Assembly (NCBI GenBank): GCA_013213915.1
Contig: JABSRK010000045.1
Span: 1-16,182 of the forward strand
Reading direction: 5' to 3'
DNA: 16,182 nucleotides
Source of the DNA: Planctomycetota bacterium
GTDB taxonomy: Bacteria; Planctomycetota; GCA-002687715
Positions 1 to 6,461 of this stretch are shown here, one piece after another; within the stretch, counting starts at the first letter, position 1; every line of letters begins with the position of its first letter. The notes beneath the pieces were generated by a model. The model was not told the DNA's origin. It worked only from the letters and a program-made list of their open reading frames with translations, and did no database searches. Position numbers and translations under genes: made by a program.

Positions 1-352
1 GTATCTGGCTTCGCCCGCCACCCGTCGCTCCGCCTTTCATGCCGAAGGCCGGGCCGAGGGACGGCTCCCGCAACGCGAGGCACACCGATTGACCGAGGCG
101 GGCCAGGCCCTGAGCGAGGCCGATGCTCGTCGTCGTCTTCCCCTCCCCCGCGGGCGTCGGGGTGATGGCCGACACAAGCACCAGGCGACTCGGCTTCTCT
201 CGAATGCGCGGGGAAGCCAGCACCCTCGGGTCGATCTTGGCGATGTAGCGCCCGAATGGACGCCAATTGTCTGGCGAGAGCCCGAGGTCCCGAGCGACCT
301 CGTCGATGGGACGCAGCGTCGCTCCCCGCGCGATTTCCAGATCCGTTGGCAT
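1..352 (-). CDS. fhs: Formate--tetrahydrofolate ligase, N-terminal fragment (cut by window edge)
   Basis: This enzyme makes 10-formyl-tetrahydrofolate from formate, THF and ATP in the cytoplasm, in one-carbon metabolism. Reading the minus strand from 352 gives 117 codons with no stop before the window edge. The N-terminus (MPTDLEIARGATLRPIDEVA) matches the family's usual M-x-T-D-x-E-I-A opening. The ATP-binding P-loop PTPAGEGKTT sits at residues 65-74, followed by the family's LREPSLGP (about residues 98-105) and the K-G-G-A-x-G-G-G segment near residue 115. The start at 352 is preferred over an in-frame ATG at 361 because AGGA (plus 361-364) lies 8 bases upstream of it. The gene is divergent from the plus-strand membrane-protein gene, with only 47 bases between the two starts. 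The full protein is normally about 550-560 residues, so most of the gene is outside the window. The recognition is firm. Confidence 0.95.
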   Translation of the reverse strand, partial: MPTDLEIARGATLRPIDEVARDLGLSPDNWRPFGRYIAKIDPRVLASPRIREKPSRLVLVSAITPTPAGEGKTTTSIGLAQGLARLGQSVCLALREPSLGPAFGMKGGATGGGRSQI

Positions 353-399
353 CGGCAACATCCTACGAGGCCCGGGCCGTCATATACACTCATCTGCCC
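353..399. promoter_or_regulatory. Divergent promoter region between fhs and the membrane-protein gene
   Basis: These 47 bases must hold the 5' signals of both genes. An AT-rich island at 381-390 (catatacact) stands out from GC-rich surroundings. It offers TACACT (385-390) as a possible -10 on the plus strand and TATATG (complement of 381-386) on the minus strand. No convincing -35 is seen for either. A perfect 10-base palindrome, GGCCCGGGCC, lies at 369-378. If TACACT is the plus -10, transcription would begin within a few bases of the ATG at 400, giving a nearly leaderless message. That would fit the absence of a Shine-Dalgarno sequence there. Confidence 0.35.
361..364 (-). promoter_or_regulatory. 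Ribosome binding site deciding the fhs start
   Basis: AGGA on the minus strand lies 8 bases before the ATG at 352. It overlaps the alternative in-frame ATG at 361, which would then lack a site, so 352 is the better start. Confidence 0.55.
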
Positions 400-846
400 A
401 TGGAACGCCGAACCCTCTCGCGGGTGCTCGCCATGCTCGCCGTGGTCCTGCTGCTCACGATCGCGGGGACGGCACTGGAACTCGTCCTGGTCGCGCACGA
501 TGAGGCCGACGAGCAGGTCATCCCCTTCTACGTGCTCGGCGTTACGGCAGCAGGCCTTGTCGTCTACCTGATCTCCCCTCGCGAAATGCTGCGCCGGCTC
601 GTCCAGGTGTCGATGCTCGCGTGCATCGGCACCGGGATCTGGGGCCTGGTGCTGCACCACGACAGCAACGTGGAGTTCAAACGCGAAATGAACCCCGACC
701 TCGAAGGTTGGACGTTGACGTGGGAGGCCCTGCACGCCAAGTCTCCCCCCTCGCTGGCTCCTGGCGCCATGGCATTGATCGGTGTGCTCGGCCTCGTGTA
801 TGCCTACGGAAAACGAAACCCAAAACCCCCCGACCAAGGATCGTGA
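400..846 (+). CDS. Small four-helix integral membrane protein of unknown function
   Basis: The product is 148 residues. Four hydrophobic segments are visible, at about residues 8-30, 41-58, 67-86 and 119-137. The polar stretch between the third and fourth helices (about 87-118) holds HHDSNVEFKREMNP and the aromatic GWTLTWEAL segment, likely on one membrane face. The same pattern (His/Asn-rich E-F-E-x-E-M, then W-x-x-x-W-E-A-L, then a helix starting S-L-A-P-G) is familiar to me from uncharacterised bacterial membrane proteins, but I know no function. ATG at 400 is chosen because the upstream in-frame extension to 256 lies antisense to fhs and is not hydrophobic. No Shine-Dalgarno is visible. 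The gene ends 2 bases before the next start and so heads a probable three-gene operon with the helix-hairpin-helix and redox genes. Confidence 0.8.
   Translation: MERRTLSRVLAMLAVVLLLTIAGTALELVLVAHDEADEQVIPFYVLGVTAAGLVVYLISPREMLRRLVQVSMLACIGTGIWGLVLHHDSNVEFKREMNPDLEGWTLTWEALHAKSPPSLAPGAMALIGVLGLVYAYGKRNPKPPDQGS
836..840 (+). promoter_or_regulatory. Ribosome binding site of the HhH protein gene
   Basis: AAGGA lies inside the last codons of the upstream membrane-protein gene, 8 bases before the ATG at 849. It rules out the much longer in-frame extension that begins upstream. Confidence 0.6.
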
Positions 847-848
847 TC

Positions 849-1484
849 ATGAAACGCTCTCTCCGACTCTTGCCACTCATCGCCCTCCCACTCTTCGTCT
901 TCTCGTCGGGCCTCTCGGCCCAGGTCGGTCAGGGCCTCATCGACCCCAACAGCGCGACCGAGAAACAGCTCGTCGCGCTGGATGGCATGACCGACGCCAT
1001 CGTGGCCAAACTGGTCAAGGCGCGGCCCTTCGCCAGCGCGGTGGAGCTGGACGCGTTTCTGGGCAAGGAGGGGCTTGAGGCCGAAGCCAGAAAGAAGCTC
1101 TACGGCAAGGCGTTCCTCCACATCAACCTGAACACCGCCAAGTCGAAGGAGATCCGACTCATCCCCGGCGTCGGCCGCCGCATGGCCCACGAATTCGACG
1201 AGTACCGCCCCTGGAAGAGCTTCAAGCAATTCGACAAGGAGATCGGCAAATACGTCAGCAAGGAAGAGGTCGCCCGGCTCAAGAAGTACTGCTTCATCCC
1301 CCTCGATCTGAACAAGGCCAGCGACGCTGACTTCCGCACCATCCCAGGCGTCGGGAAGCGCATGGCACACGAGTTCGAGGAGTATCGGCCCTGGAAGTCG
1401 AAGAAGCAGTTCGAACGCGAGATCGGCAAATACGTCAACGAGAAGGAGGTCGCTCGTTTCTGGCGTTACATGACCATCAAGTAG
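849..1484 (+). CDS. Exported helix-hairpin-helix (ComEA-like) repeat protein
   Basis: The product is 211 residues. Residues 1-25 form a signal peptide (MKRSLRLLPLIALPLFVFSS followed by G-L-S-A-Q), so the mature protein should lie outside the inner membrane. The rest is three successive units of about 60 residues (about 31-91, 92-151, 152-211), each opening with x-x-L-N/P-N-x-A. Units 2 and 3 carry the helix-hairpin-helix core IPGVGRRMAHEF and IPGVGKRMAHEF, followed by E-Y-R-P-W-K-S and EIGKYV. Unit 1 is diverged and lacks the GVG turn (ALDGMTDAIV). ComEA-type HhH domains bind DNA non-specifically, but exported versions in operons with redox proteins have no role known to me, so DNA binding here is inference. 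The start at 849 is supported by AAGGA 8 bases upstream. It follows the membrane-protein gene by 2 bases and precedes the redox gene by 28 bases. Confidence 0.88.
   Translation: MKRSLRLLPLIALPLFVFSSGLSAQVGQGLIDPNSATEKQLVALDGMTDAIVAKLVKARPFASAVELDAFLGKEGLEAEARKKLYGKAFLHINLNTAKSKEIRLIPGVGRRMAHEFDEYRPWKSFKQFDKEIGKYVSKEEVARLKKYCFIPLDLNKASDADFRTIPGVGKRMAHEFEEYRPWKSKKQFEREIGKYVNEKEVARFWRYMTIK
1122..1481 (+). repeat. Tandem 180-base coding duplication (two HhH units)
   Basis: Bases 1122-1301 and 1302-1481 encode 60-residue units that align without gaps. For example, atccc(c/a)ggcgtcgg occurs at 1161 and again at 1341, exactly 180 bases later, and gagatcggcaaatacgtca is shared. By eye about four of five bases match across the core. 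The second copy ends exactly at the last sense codon of the gene, so the duplication added a whole structural unit at the C-terminus. Confidence 0.85.
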
Positions 1485-1512
1485 CGCAAAAGCGGGGGTG
1501 GCGCTTAGGCTG

Positions 1513-4500
1513 ATGCACGCTATGCGCCACCTTCTTCAAAACGTCGTATCCGCGATCGCGGCCGCCTCCCTGTTCTCGCTCCTGCAGACATCGCCGGTCC
1601 CCGACGACCCCTACGAGCGCGTCGTCCTCCGGAAGGGAGACCACATCTGCTTGCTCGGCAACGCACTCGCCGAACGCATGCAGCATCACGGGTGGCTCGA
1701 GACGAGGCTTCAGGCCCGCTTCCCGAATCACCAGTTGTCTTTCCGCAACCTGGGCTTCTCCGCCGACGAACTGACCATCCAGCAACGCACGGCGGGCTTT
1801 GGGTCCTGGGACGACTACCTGAAGCGGTGCAAGGCCGACGTCATCTTCGGGTTCTTTGGCTACAACGAGTCGTTCGCAGGACAGGAAGGGCTGGAAAATT
1901 ACAGGTCGAACCTCGCGAAGTTCATCGACCACACTCTCGGCCAGTCCTACGACGGCGAGAACACGGCGAGGCTGGTCCTTTTCTCGTCCATCCCCTACGA
2001 AGATCTCCGAGACGACAACCTCCCTGACCCGGCTCTTCTGAACCCGAGGCTGGCGTTGTACGCCCAGGCAACCGCGGACGTCGCCAGAACCAAGCGTGTC
2101 CCGTATGTGGACCTGATGAGCCCGATGACGGCCGCGTACGACGCTTCACAAACGCCGCTGACCATCAACAGCATCCACCTCAACGAGGATGGCAACCGAG
2201 CCCTCGCCAAGGTCATCGACACAGCCCTGTTCGCCGACGGCCCCGCGCCACGCGCCAGCGCTCAATGGCAGGCGCGCATGCGGACCGAGATCCTCGACAA
2301 GAACCTCCATTGGTTCAACCGCTATCGCGCGACGGACGGATACAACGTCTACGGCGGTCGCTCCCACCTCAAGTTCACCGACGGGATCACCAACCGGACC
2401 GTGCTGCAGCGCGAGATGGAGATCCTCGACGCCATGTGCAACGACAAGGACCGCGCGATCTGGGCCTTCGCCCAGGGCCGTGAGCCGGGCGCCATCAAGA
2501 GCACGGCGCCGCCGCCGATTCGCGTGAAGACCAACAAGCGGGGCAAGGGGCCCGATGGCACGCACACGTACCTCGACGCGACCGAGGCCATCGAACTCAT
2601 GAAGCCCGCGCCCGGGATGCAGGTCAACCTGTTCGCCGACGAGCAGCAGTTCCCCGTCCTGGCCAACCCCGTCCAGATGGCGTGGGACACCCGGGGGCGT
2701 CTGTGGGTCGCGGCGTGGCCGACCTATCCCCACTGGGAGCCAGGCCAGCCCATGAACGACAAGCTCCTCATCCTCGAGGACACGGACGGTGACGGAAAGG
2801 CCGACGCGTGCAAGGTCTTCGCTGACGACCTCCACAACCCGACTGGCTTCGAGTTCTGGAACGGCGGCGTGATCGTCGGCAACTGCCCCGACCTGCTGTT
2901 CCTGAAGGACACGAACGGTGACGACAAGTACGACACCCGTGAACGCCTCCTCCACGGCCTGAGCTCGGCCGACACCCACCACTCGGCCAGCAGCTTCGTC
3001 ATCGGACCCATGGGGGCTCTCTACTTCCAGGAAGGGACCTTCCACCAGTCGCAGGTGGAGAGCGTCCGCGGGCCGGTCCGCTGCCACAACGCATGCTGCT
3101 GGCGATTCGAACCTCGGACTTGGAAGGTGGAGCGGTACATCCCCTACAACTTCGCCAACCCCCACGGCCACGTCTTCAACCGCTGGGGGCAGGGCTTCTT
3201 CACCGACGGCACCGGCAACGTCAACTACTACGCGCTGCCGTTCTCCGGGCATATCGAGCACCCGGCGAAGCACTCGGGTTACTTCCCCTACTTCAAACAA
3301 CGCAGCCGTCCATGCGCCGGGACGGAGATCTTGAACAGCAGCCACTTCCCCGAGGAGAACCAGGGGACTCACCTGCTCGCCAACGTCATCGGGTTCCAGG
3401 GGATCTTCCAGTATCGCCAGGAGGACGACGGATCCGGGTTCAAGGCCACGGAGCTCGACCCGATCGTCTACAGCACCGACGCGCGGTTCCGCCCGGCGGA
3501 CATCGAAGTCGGCCCCGACGGGGCCATCTACTTCCTCGACTGGTACAACCCGATCATCGGGCACATGCAGCATCACCTGCGGGACCCGAGCCGGGATCAC
3601 GCTCACGGACGTGTCTACCGCGTCACCTACAAGGGGCGGCCGTTGACCAAACCCGCGGCGATCCACGGGCGCCCGATCAAAGAACTGCTCGAGTTGCTGA
3701 AGAGCATGGACGATCGGGTTCGGTACCGGACTCGGATCGAGTTGAGCGGCCGTGACTCCAATCAGGTCGCCGGGGCCACCAAGACATGGGTCGCCGGTCT
3801 CGACCCCAAGGACTCCGAGCACGAGCACCACCTGCTCGAAGGCCTGTGGCTCCTGACCCAGCACAACATCGCCGACCGCGACCTGTTGGTGCGGGTGCTC
3901 CGATCCAAGGACCACCGTGCCCGCGCCGCCGCCACGCGGGTGCTGCGCGTCATGCGCGACAGGGTCTCCGACGCGCTCGACCTGCTCACCCCTCAGGCAA
4001 GAGACGAGCACCCGCGCGTCCGCCTGGAAGCGGTCGTGGCCGCCAGCTTCTTTTTGGACGCCCGCGCCGCCGCCGTCGCCCTCGAAGCGAAGCGCTTCCC
4101 GACCGACAAGTTCCTGGACTACGCACTCAAGGAGACCATGCGGGCCTTGGACCCCATCTGGAGGGCCGCCATCGCGCGCGGGGAGATCATCGGCGCCGAC
4201 AACCCGGCCGCCATGGATTACCTGCTGCGGATCGTGAGCCCCGCCGAGCTGGTCAAGCTACCCCGGGTCCCCGGTGTCCTGAAGGCGCTCCTTTCGCGTC
4301 ACGGCGTCAGCAACAAGGAGCGCCTCGGCGCAGCTGCCGAGATCGCCAAGGCCGAGGGGAGCCCGGTCGTCACCGTCGTCATGAACGCGATCCGCCACGC
4401 CGACTCCGGCGATGGCGACCACGCGCGCCATGTCCTGCACGACCTCGGCATGATCGTCCAGTCAATGATGACCGACGGCAAGCTGCCGTCACGTAAGGCG

Positions 4501-6444
4501 CTGGCCGAGCTGGCGTCGGGCGGCCGCCACCCCGAGACACGTCAGCTCGGGTACGCCGGCATGATCGCCCTCGATGGCGAGCTGGACACGGCCTGGAAAT
4601 CGGCGGCGGCGTCACGGGCGGACATGCTCGGGCTCCTCGGTGCCCTCCCCATGCTCATGGACAAAAATCTGCGCGCATCGGCGTACGAACGAGTGCGTCC
4701 GGTGATGTTCCAGGTGCCGGCGTCGATCCGCTCGGGCGGCGGCGGGGCGCCGATCCCTGGGGTGCGTGTAGGGTTCTATCGCGGGACGCCGAAGAACGCG
4801 CACGTCGCGACCTTCAAGAAGCTCACCCCCGAGGTCACCGGCATCGCGAGGAACTTTTCCCTCGACATCCCCGAGATCAAGCGTCGCGACGCCTTCGGCC
4901 TCATGTTCTCGGGATCGATCCACGTACCGAGAGACGGCCGCTACGTGTTCTTCACCAACTCGGATGACGGATCCCGCCTTTACATCGACGGCGAGGAGAT
5001 CGTGAGCAACGACGGCGCGCACGGCCTGAAAGAGAAGCGCGGCGCCGTCATGCTGACCAAGGGCCCCCACTCCATCGTGGTGACCTACTACGACCAGGGC
5101 GGCGCTGACGGACTCGTCGTCTCATGGCGAGGCCCCAAGATCAAGAAGCAGCGCATCCCGGATCGCGTGCTCACGGCCGACGCCGCCGACACGGTGCGCG
5201 CCGCTGCCGTTCGCGCGGTCGCTCATATGGCCGGGCACGAACCCGAGAAGTTCCGCGATGCGGCGCGGCTCATCGGCGAGGGACTCCTGCTGGAGCCGGC
5301 GATCTATCTGGTGGACAAGACACCAAAGGAGAAGTGGCCCGCACGTGAGATCGAGCCGCTCGTCGACAGCATCGCAGCGTACGCATCAGGGCTGCCCAAG
5401 GAGCAACGCACGGCGCCCTACGTCATGGCCGCCCTCGAAGCCGGCCGCAAACTGGCATCGGCGCTGCCCGCAGCTACCGCCGAATCCAAGCGCCGCATGC
5501 TCGCCGGACTCGGCGGGTCGACGATCCTCGTCCGCACGGTGCCCCACCAGATGCTGTACGACCGCAAGGAGTTCTCGGTCGAGGCGGGCAAACCCGTCGC
5601 GCTGGTGTTCCAGAACAACGACGTGATGCCCCATAACCTGGTCATCACCAAGCCAGGGACGATGAAGGCCGTCGGCAAGGCCGCCGAGGCAGGCGCCACC
5701 GACCCGCAAGCCCAGGCCAAGGGCTACATTCCCGACCATGACGGCGTGCTGTGGCACACCACGCTCATCCTCCCCGGCGAGACGACGCGGGTGACGTTCG
5801 TCGCGCCGAGCGCTCCGCGCGACTTCCCGTACGTGTGTACGTTCCCGGGCCACTGGATGGTGATGTACGGCGTCATGCACGTCGTCGAGAAGCTCGATCC
5901 ATCGGCCGTCGCGCAGGCACGACCAGCGGCTGTCGAGTCAGCACCCGCCCGCCGCTTCGTCAAGATGTGGACCTTGGCCGACCTCGCACCCTCGTTCAAG
6001 GCCGGCTGGGAAGAGCACCGCAACCGTGAAAACGGACGGAAGCTCTTTGACGAAGCGGGCTGCAACAAGTGCCACTGGTTCGACGACCAGGGCATCAAGA
6101 GCGCACCCGATCTCACCGAGACCGCCGCCAAGTACAAGACCGGTGAAGAGCTCTTGAAGCACATCATCGATCCGTCCGCTTCGATCCTGGAGGGCTACGA
6201 GACGTGGCTCATCGAGACATCGGAGGGCGACCTGGTCGATGGCCGTATCGTCAAGGACGACGGCAAGGCGCTTCATGTCAACCCGAAGCTGCAGAACCCC
6301 GACGAGGTCATCGTCGTCCCGAAGGATCAGATCGAAGACAAGACGAAGATGTCCTCGTCCGCCATGCCCACGGGATTGCTCGTGACGCTGACCAAGGCCG
6401 AGATCCTCGACCTCGTGGCGTACCTCCGATCGGCCAGGAAGTAG
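1513..6444 (+). CDS. Giant exported multidomain redox protein: degenerate SGNH, PVC-type dehydrogenase propeller, HEAT, PA14, azurin-like copper domain, cytochrome c
   Basis: The product is 1643 residues with a signal peptide (about 1-27). Residues 37-240 are an SGNH-hydrolase-like fold with the catalytic blocks altered (G49-N50-A51, G116-Y-N118-E, N219-S-I-H222). Residues 367-713 are the PVC-type putative membrane-bound dehydrogenase propeller, with Asp/Gly loops at 423-431 and 466-474 and the typical W677-Y-N-P...H-x-x-G-R-V-Y ending. Helical HEAT-like repeats follow at 725-1060. PA14 spans about 1083-1221 (N-S-D-D-G-S-R-L-Y-I-D-G near 1150-1161), then more helices. An azurin-like cupredoxin (1335-1459) has copper ligands H1374, C1442, H1447 and M1451. 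The PVC-type heme domain has C1517-N-K-C1520-H1521 and probable distal M1618. I infer oxidation of an unknown, perhaps sugar-like, substrate with electron transfer through Cu and heme. The start is uncertain: GTG 1498 and ATG 1522 are alternatives. It is convergent with the propeller gene downstream. Confidence 0.92.
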   Translation: MHAMRHLLQNVVSAIAAASLFSLLQTSPVPDDPYERVVLRKGDHICLLGNALAERMQHHGWLETRLQARFPNHQLSFRNLGFSADELTIQQRTAGFGSWDDYLKRCKADVIFGFFGYNESFAGQEGLENYRSNLAKFIDHTLGQSYDGENTARLVLFSSIPYEDLRDDNLPDPALLNPRLALYAQATADVARTKRVPYVDLMSPMTAAYDASQTPLTINSIHLNEDGNRALAKVIDTALFADGPAPRASAQWQARMRTEILDKNLHWFNRYRATDGYNVYGGRSHLKFTDGITNRTVLQREMEILDAMCNDKDRAIWAFAQGREPGAIKSTAPPPIRVKTNKRGKGPDGTHTYLDATEAIELMKPAPGMQVNLFADEQQFPVLANPVQMAWDTRGRLWVAAWPTYPHWEPGQPMNDKLLILEDTDGDGKADACKVFADDLHNPTGFEFWNGGVIVGNCPDLLFLKDTNGDDKYDTRERLLHGLSSADTHHSASSFVIGPMGALYFQEGTFHQSQVESVRGPVRCHNACCWRFEPRTWKVERYIPYNFANPHGHVFNRWGQGFFTDGTGNVNYYALPFSGHIEHPAKHSGYFPYFKQRSRPCAGTEILNSSHFPEENQGTHLLANVIGFQGIFQYRQEDDGSGFKATELDPIVYSTDARFRPADIEVGPDGAIYFLDWYNPIIGHMQHHLRDPSRDHAHGRVYRVTYKGRPLTKPAAIHGRPIKELLELLKSMDDRVRYRTRIELSGRDSNQVAGATKTWVAGLDPKDSEHEHHLLEGLWLLTQHNIADRDLLVRVLRSKDHRARAAATRVLRVMRDRVSDALDLLTPQARDEHPRVRLEAVVAASFFLDARAAAVALEAKRFPTDKFLDYALKETMRALDPIWRAAIARGEIIGADNPAAMDYLLRIVSPAELVKLPRVPGVLKALLSRHGVSNKERLGAAAEIAKAEGSPVVTVVMNAIRHADSGDGDHARHVLHDLGMIVQSMMTDGKLPSRKALAELASGGRHPETRQLGYAGMIALDGELDTAWKSAAASRADMLGLLGALPMLMDKNLRASAYERVRPVMFQVPASIRSGGGGAPIPGVRVGFYRGTPKNAHVATFKKLTPEVTGIARNFSLDIPEIKRRDAFGLMFSGSIHVPRDGRYVFFTNSDDGSRLYIDGEEIVSNDGAHGLKEKRGAVMLTKGPHSIVVTYYDQGGADGLVVSWRGPKIKKQRIPDRVLTADAADTVRAAAVRAVAHMAGHEPEKFRDAARLIGEGLLLEPAIYLVDKTPKEKWPAREIEPLVDSIAAYASGLPKEQRTAPYVMAALEAGRKLASALPAATAESKRRMLAGLGGSTILVRTVPHQMLYDRKEFSVEAGKPVALVFQNNDVMPHNLVITKPGTMKAVGKAAEAGATDPQAQAKGYIPDHDGVLWHTTLILPGETTRVTFVAPSAPRDFPYVCTFPGHWMVMYGVMHVVEKLDPSAVAQARPAAVESAPARRFVKMWTLADLAPSFKAGWEEHRNRENGRKLFDEAGCNKCHWFDDQGIKSAPDLTETAAKYKTGEELLKHIIDPSASILEGYETWLIETSEGDLVDGRIVKDDGKALHVNPKLQNPDEVIVVPKDQIEDKTKMSSSAMPTGLLVTLTKAEILDLVAYLRSARK

Positions 6445-6461
6445 GCGCGGCCGCCTACTTC
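6438..6461. terminator. Bidirectional hairpin at a convergent gene junction
   Basis: A perfect 10-base-pair stem (GAAGTAGGCG at 6438-6447 with CGCCTACTTC at 6452-6461) closes a 4-base CGGC loop. Both flanking stop codons lie within the stem: TAG 6442-6444 of the redox gene and the complement of TAG at 6455-6457 of the propeller gene. The two genes are only 10 bases apart. There is no clear T-tract on either side, so intrinsic termination is not certain. The structure could also act as an RNA 3'-end stabiliser. Confidence 0.6.

Noticed and set aside
37..837. Open frame on the minus strand covering the fhs start and the membrane-protein gene
   Set aside because: It is in a different frame from the clear FTHFS sequence and antisense to four hydrophobic helices. 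No recognisable content.
2146..4011. Long open frame (621 codons) on the minus strand
   Set aside because: It lies wholly antisense to the recognisable propeller part of the redox gene. Its translation is low-complexity Val/Gly/Glu/Asp-rich with no motif, the usual mirror of GC-rich codons.
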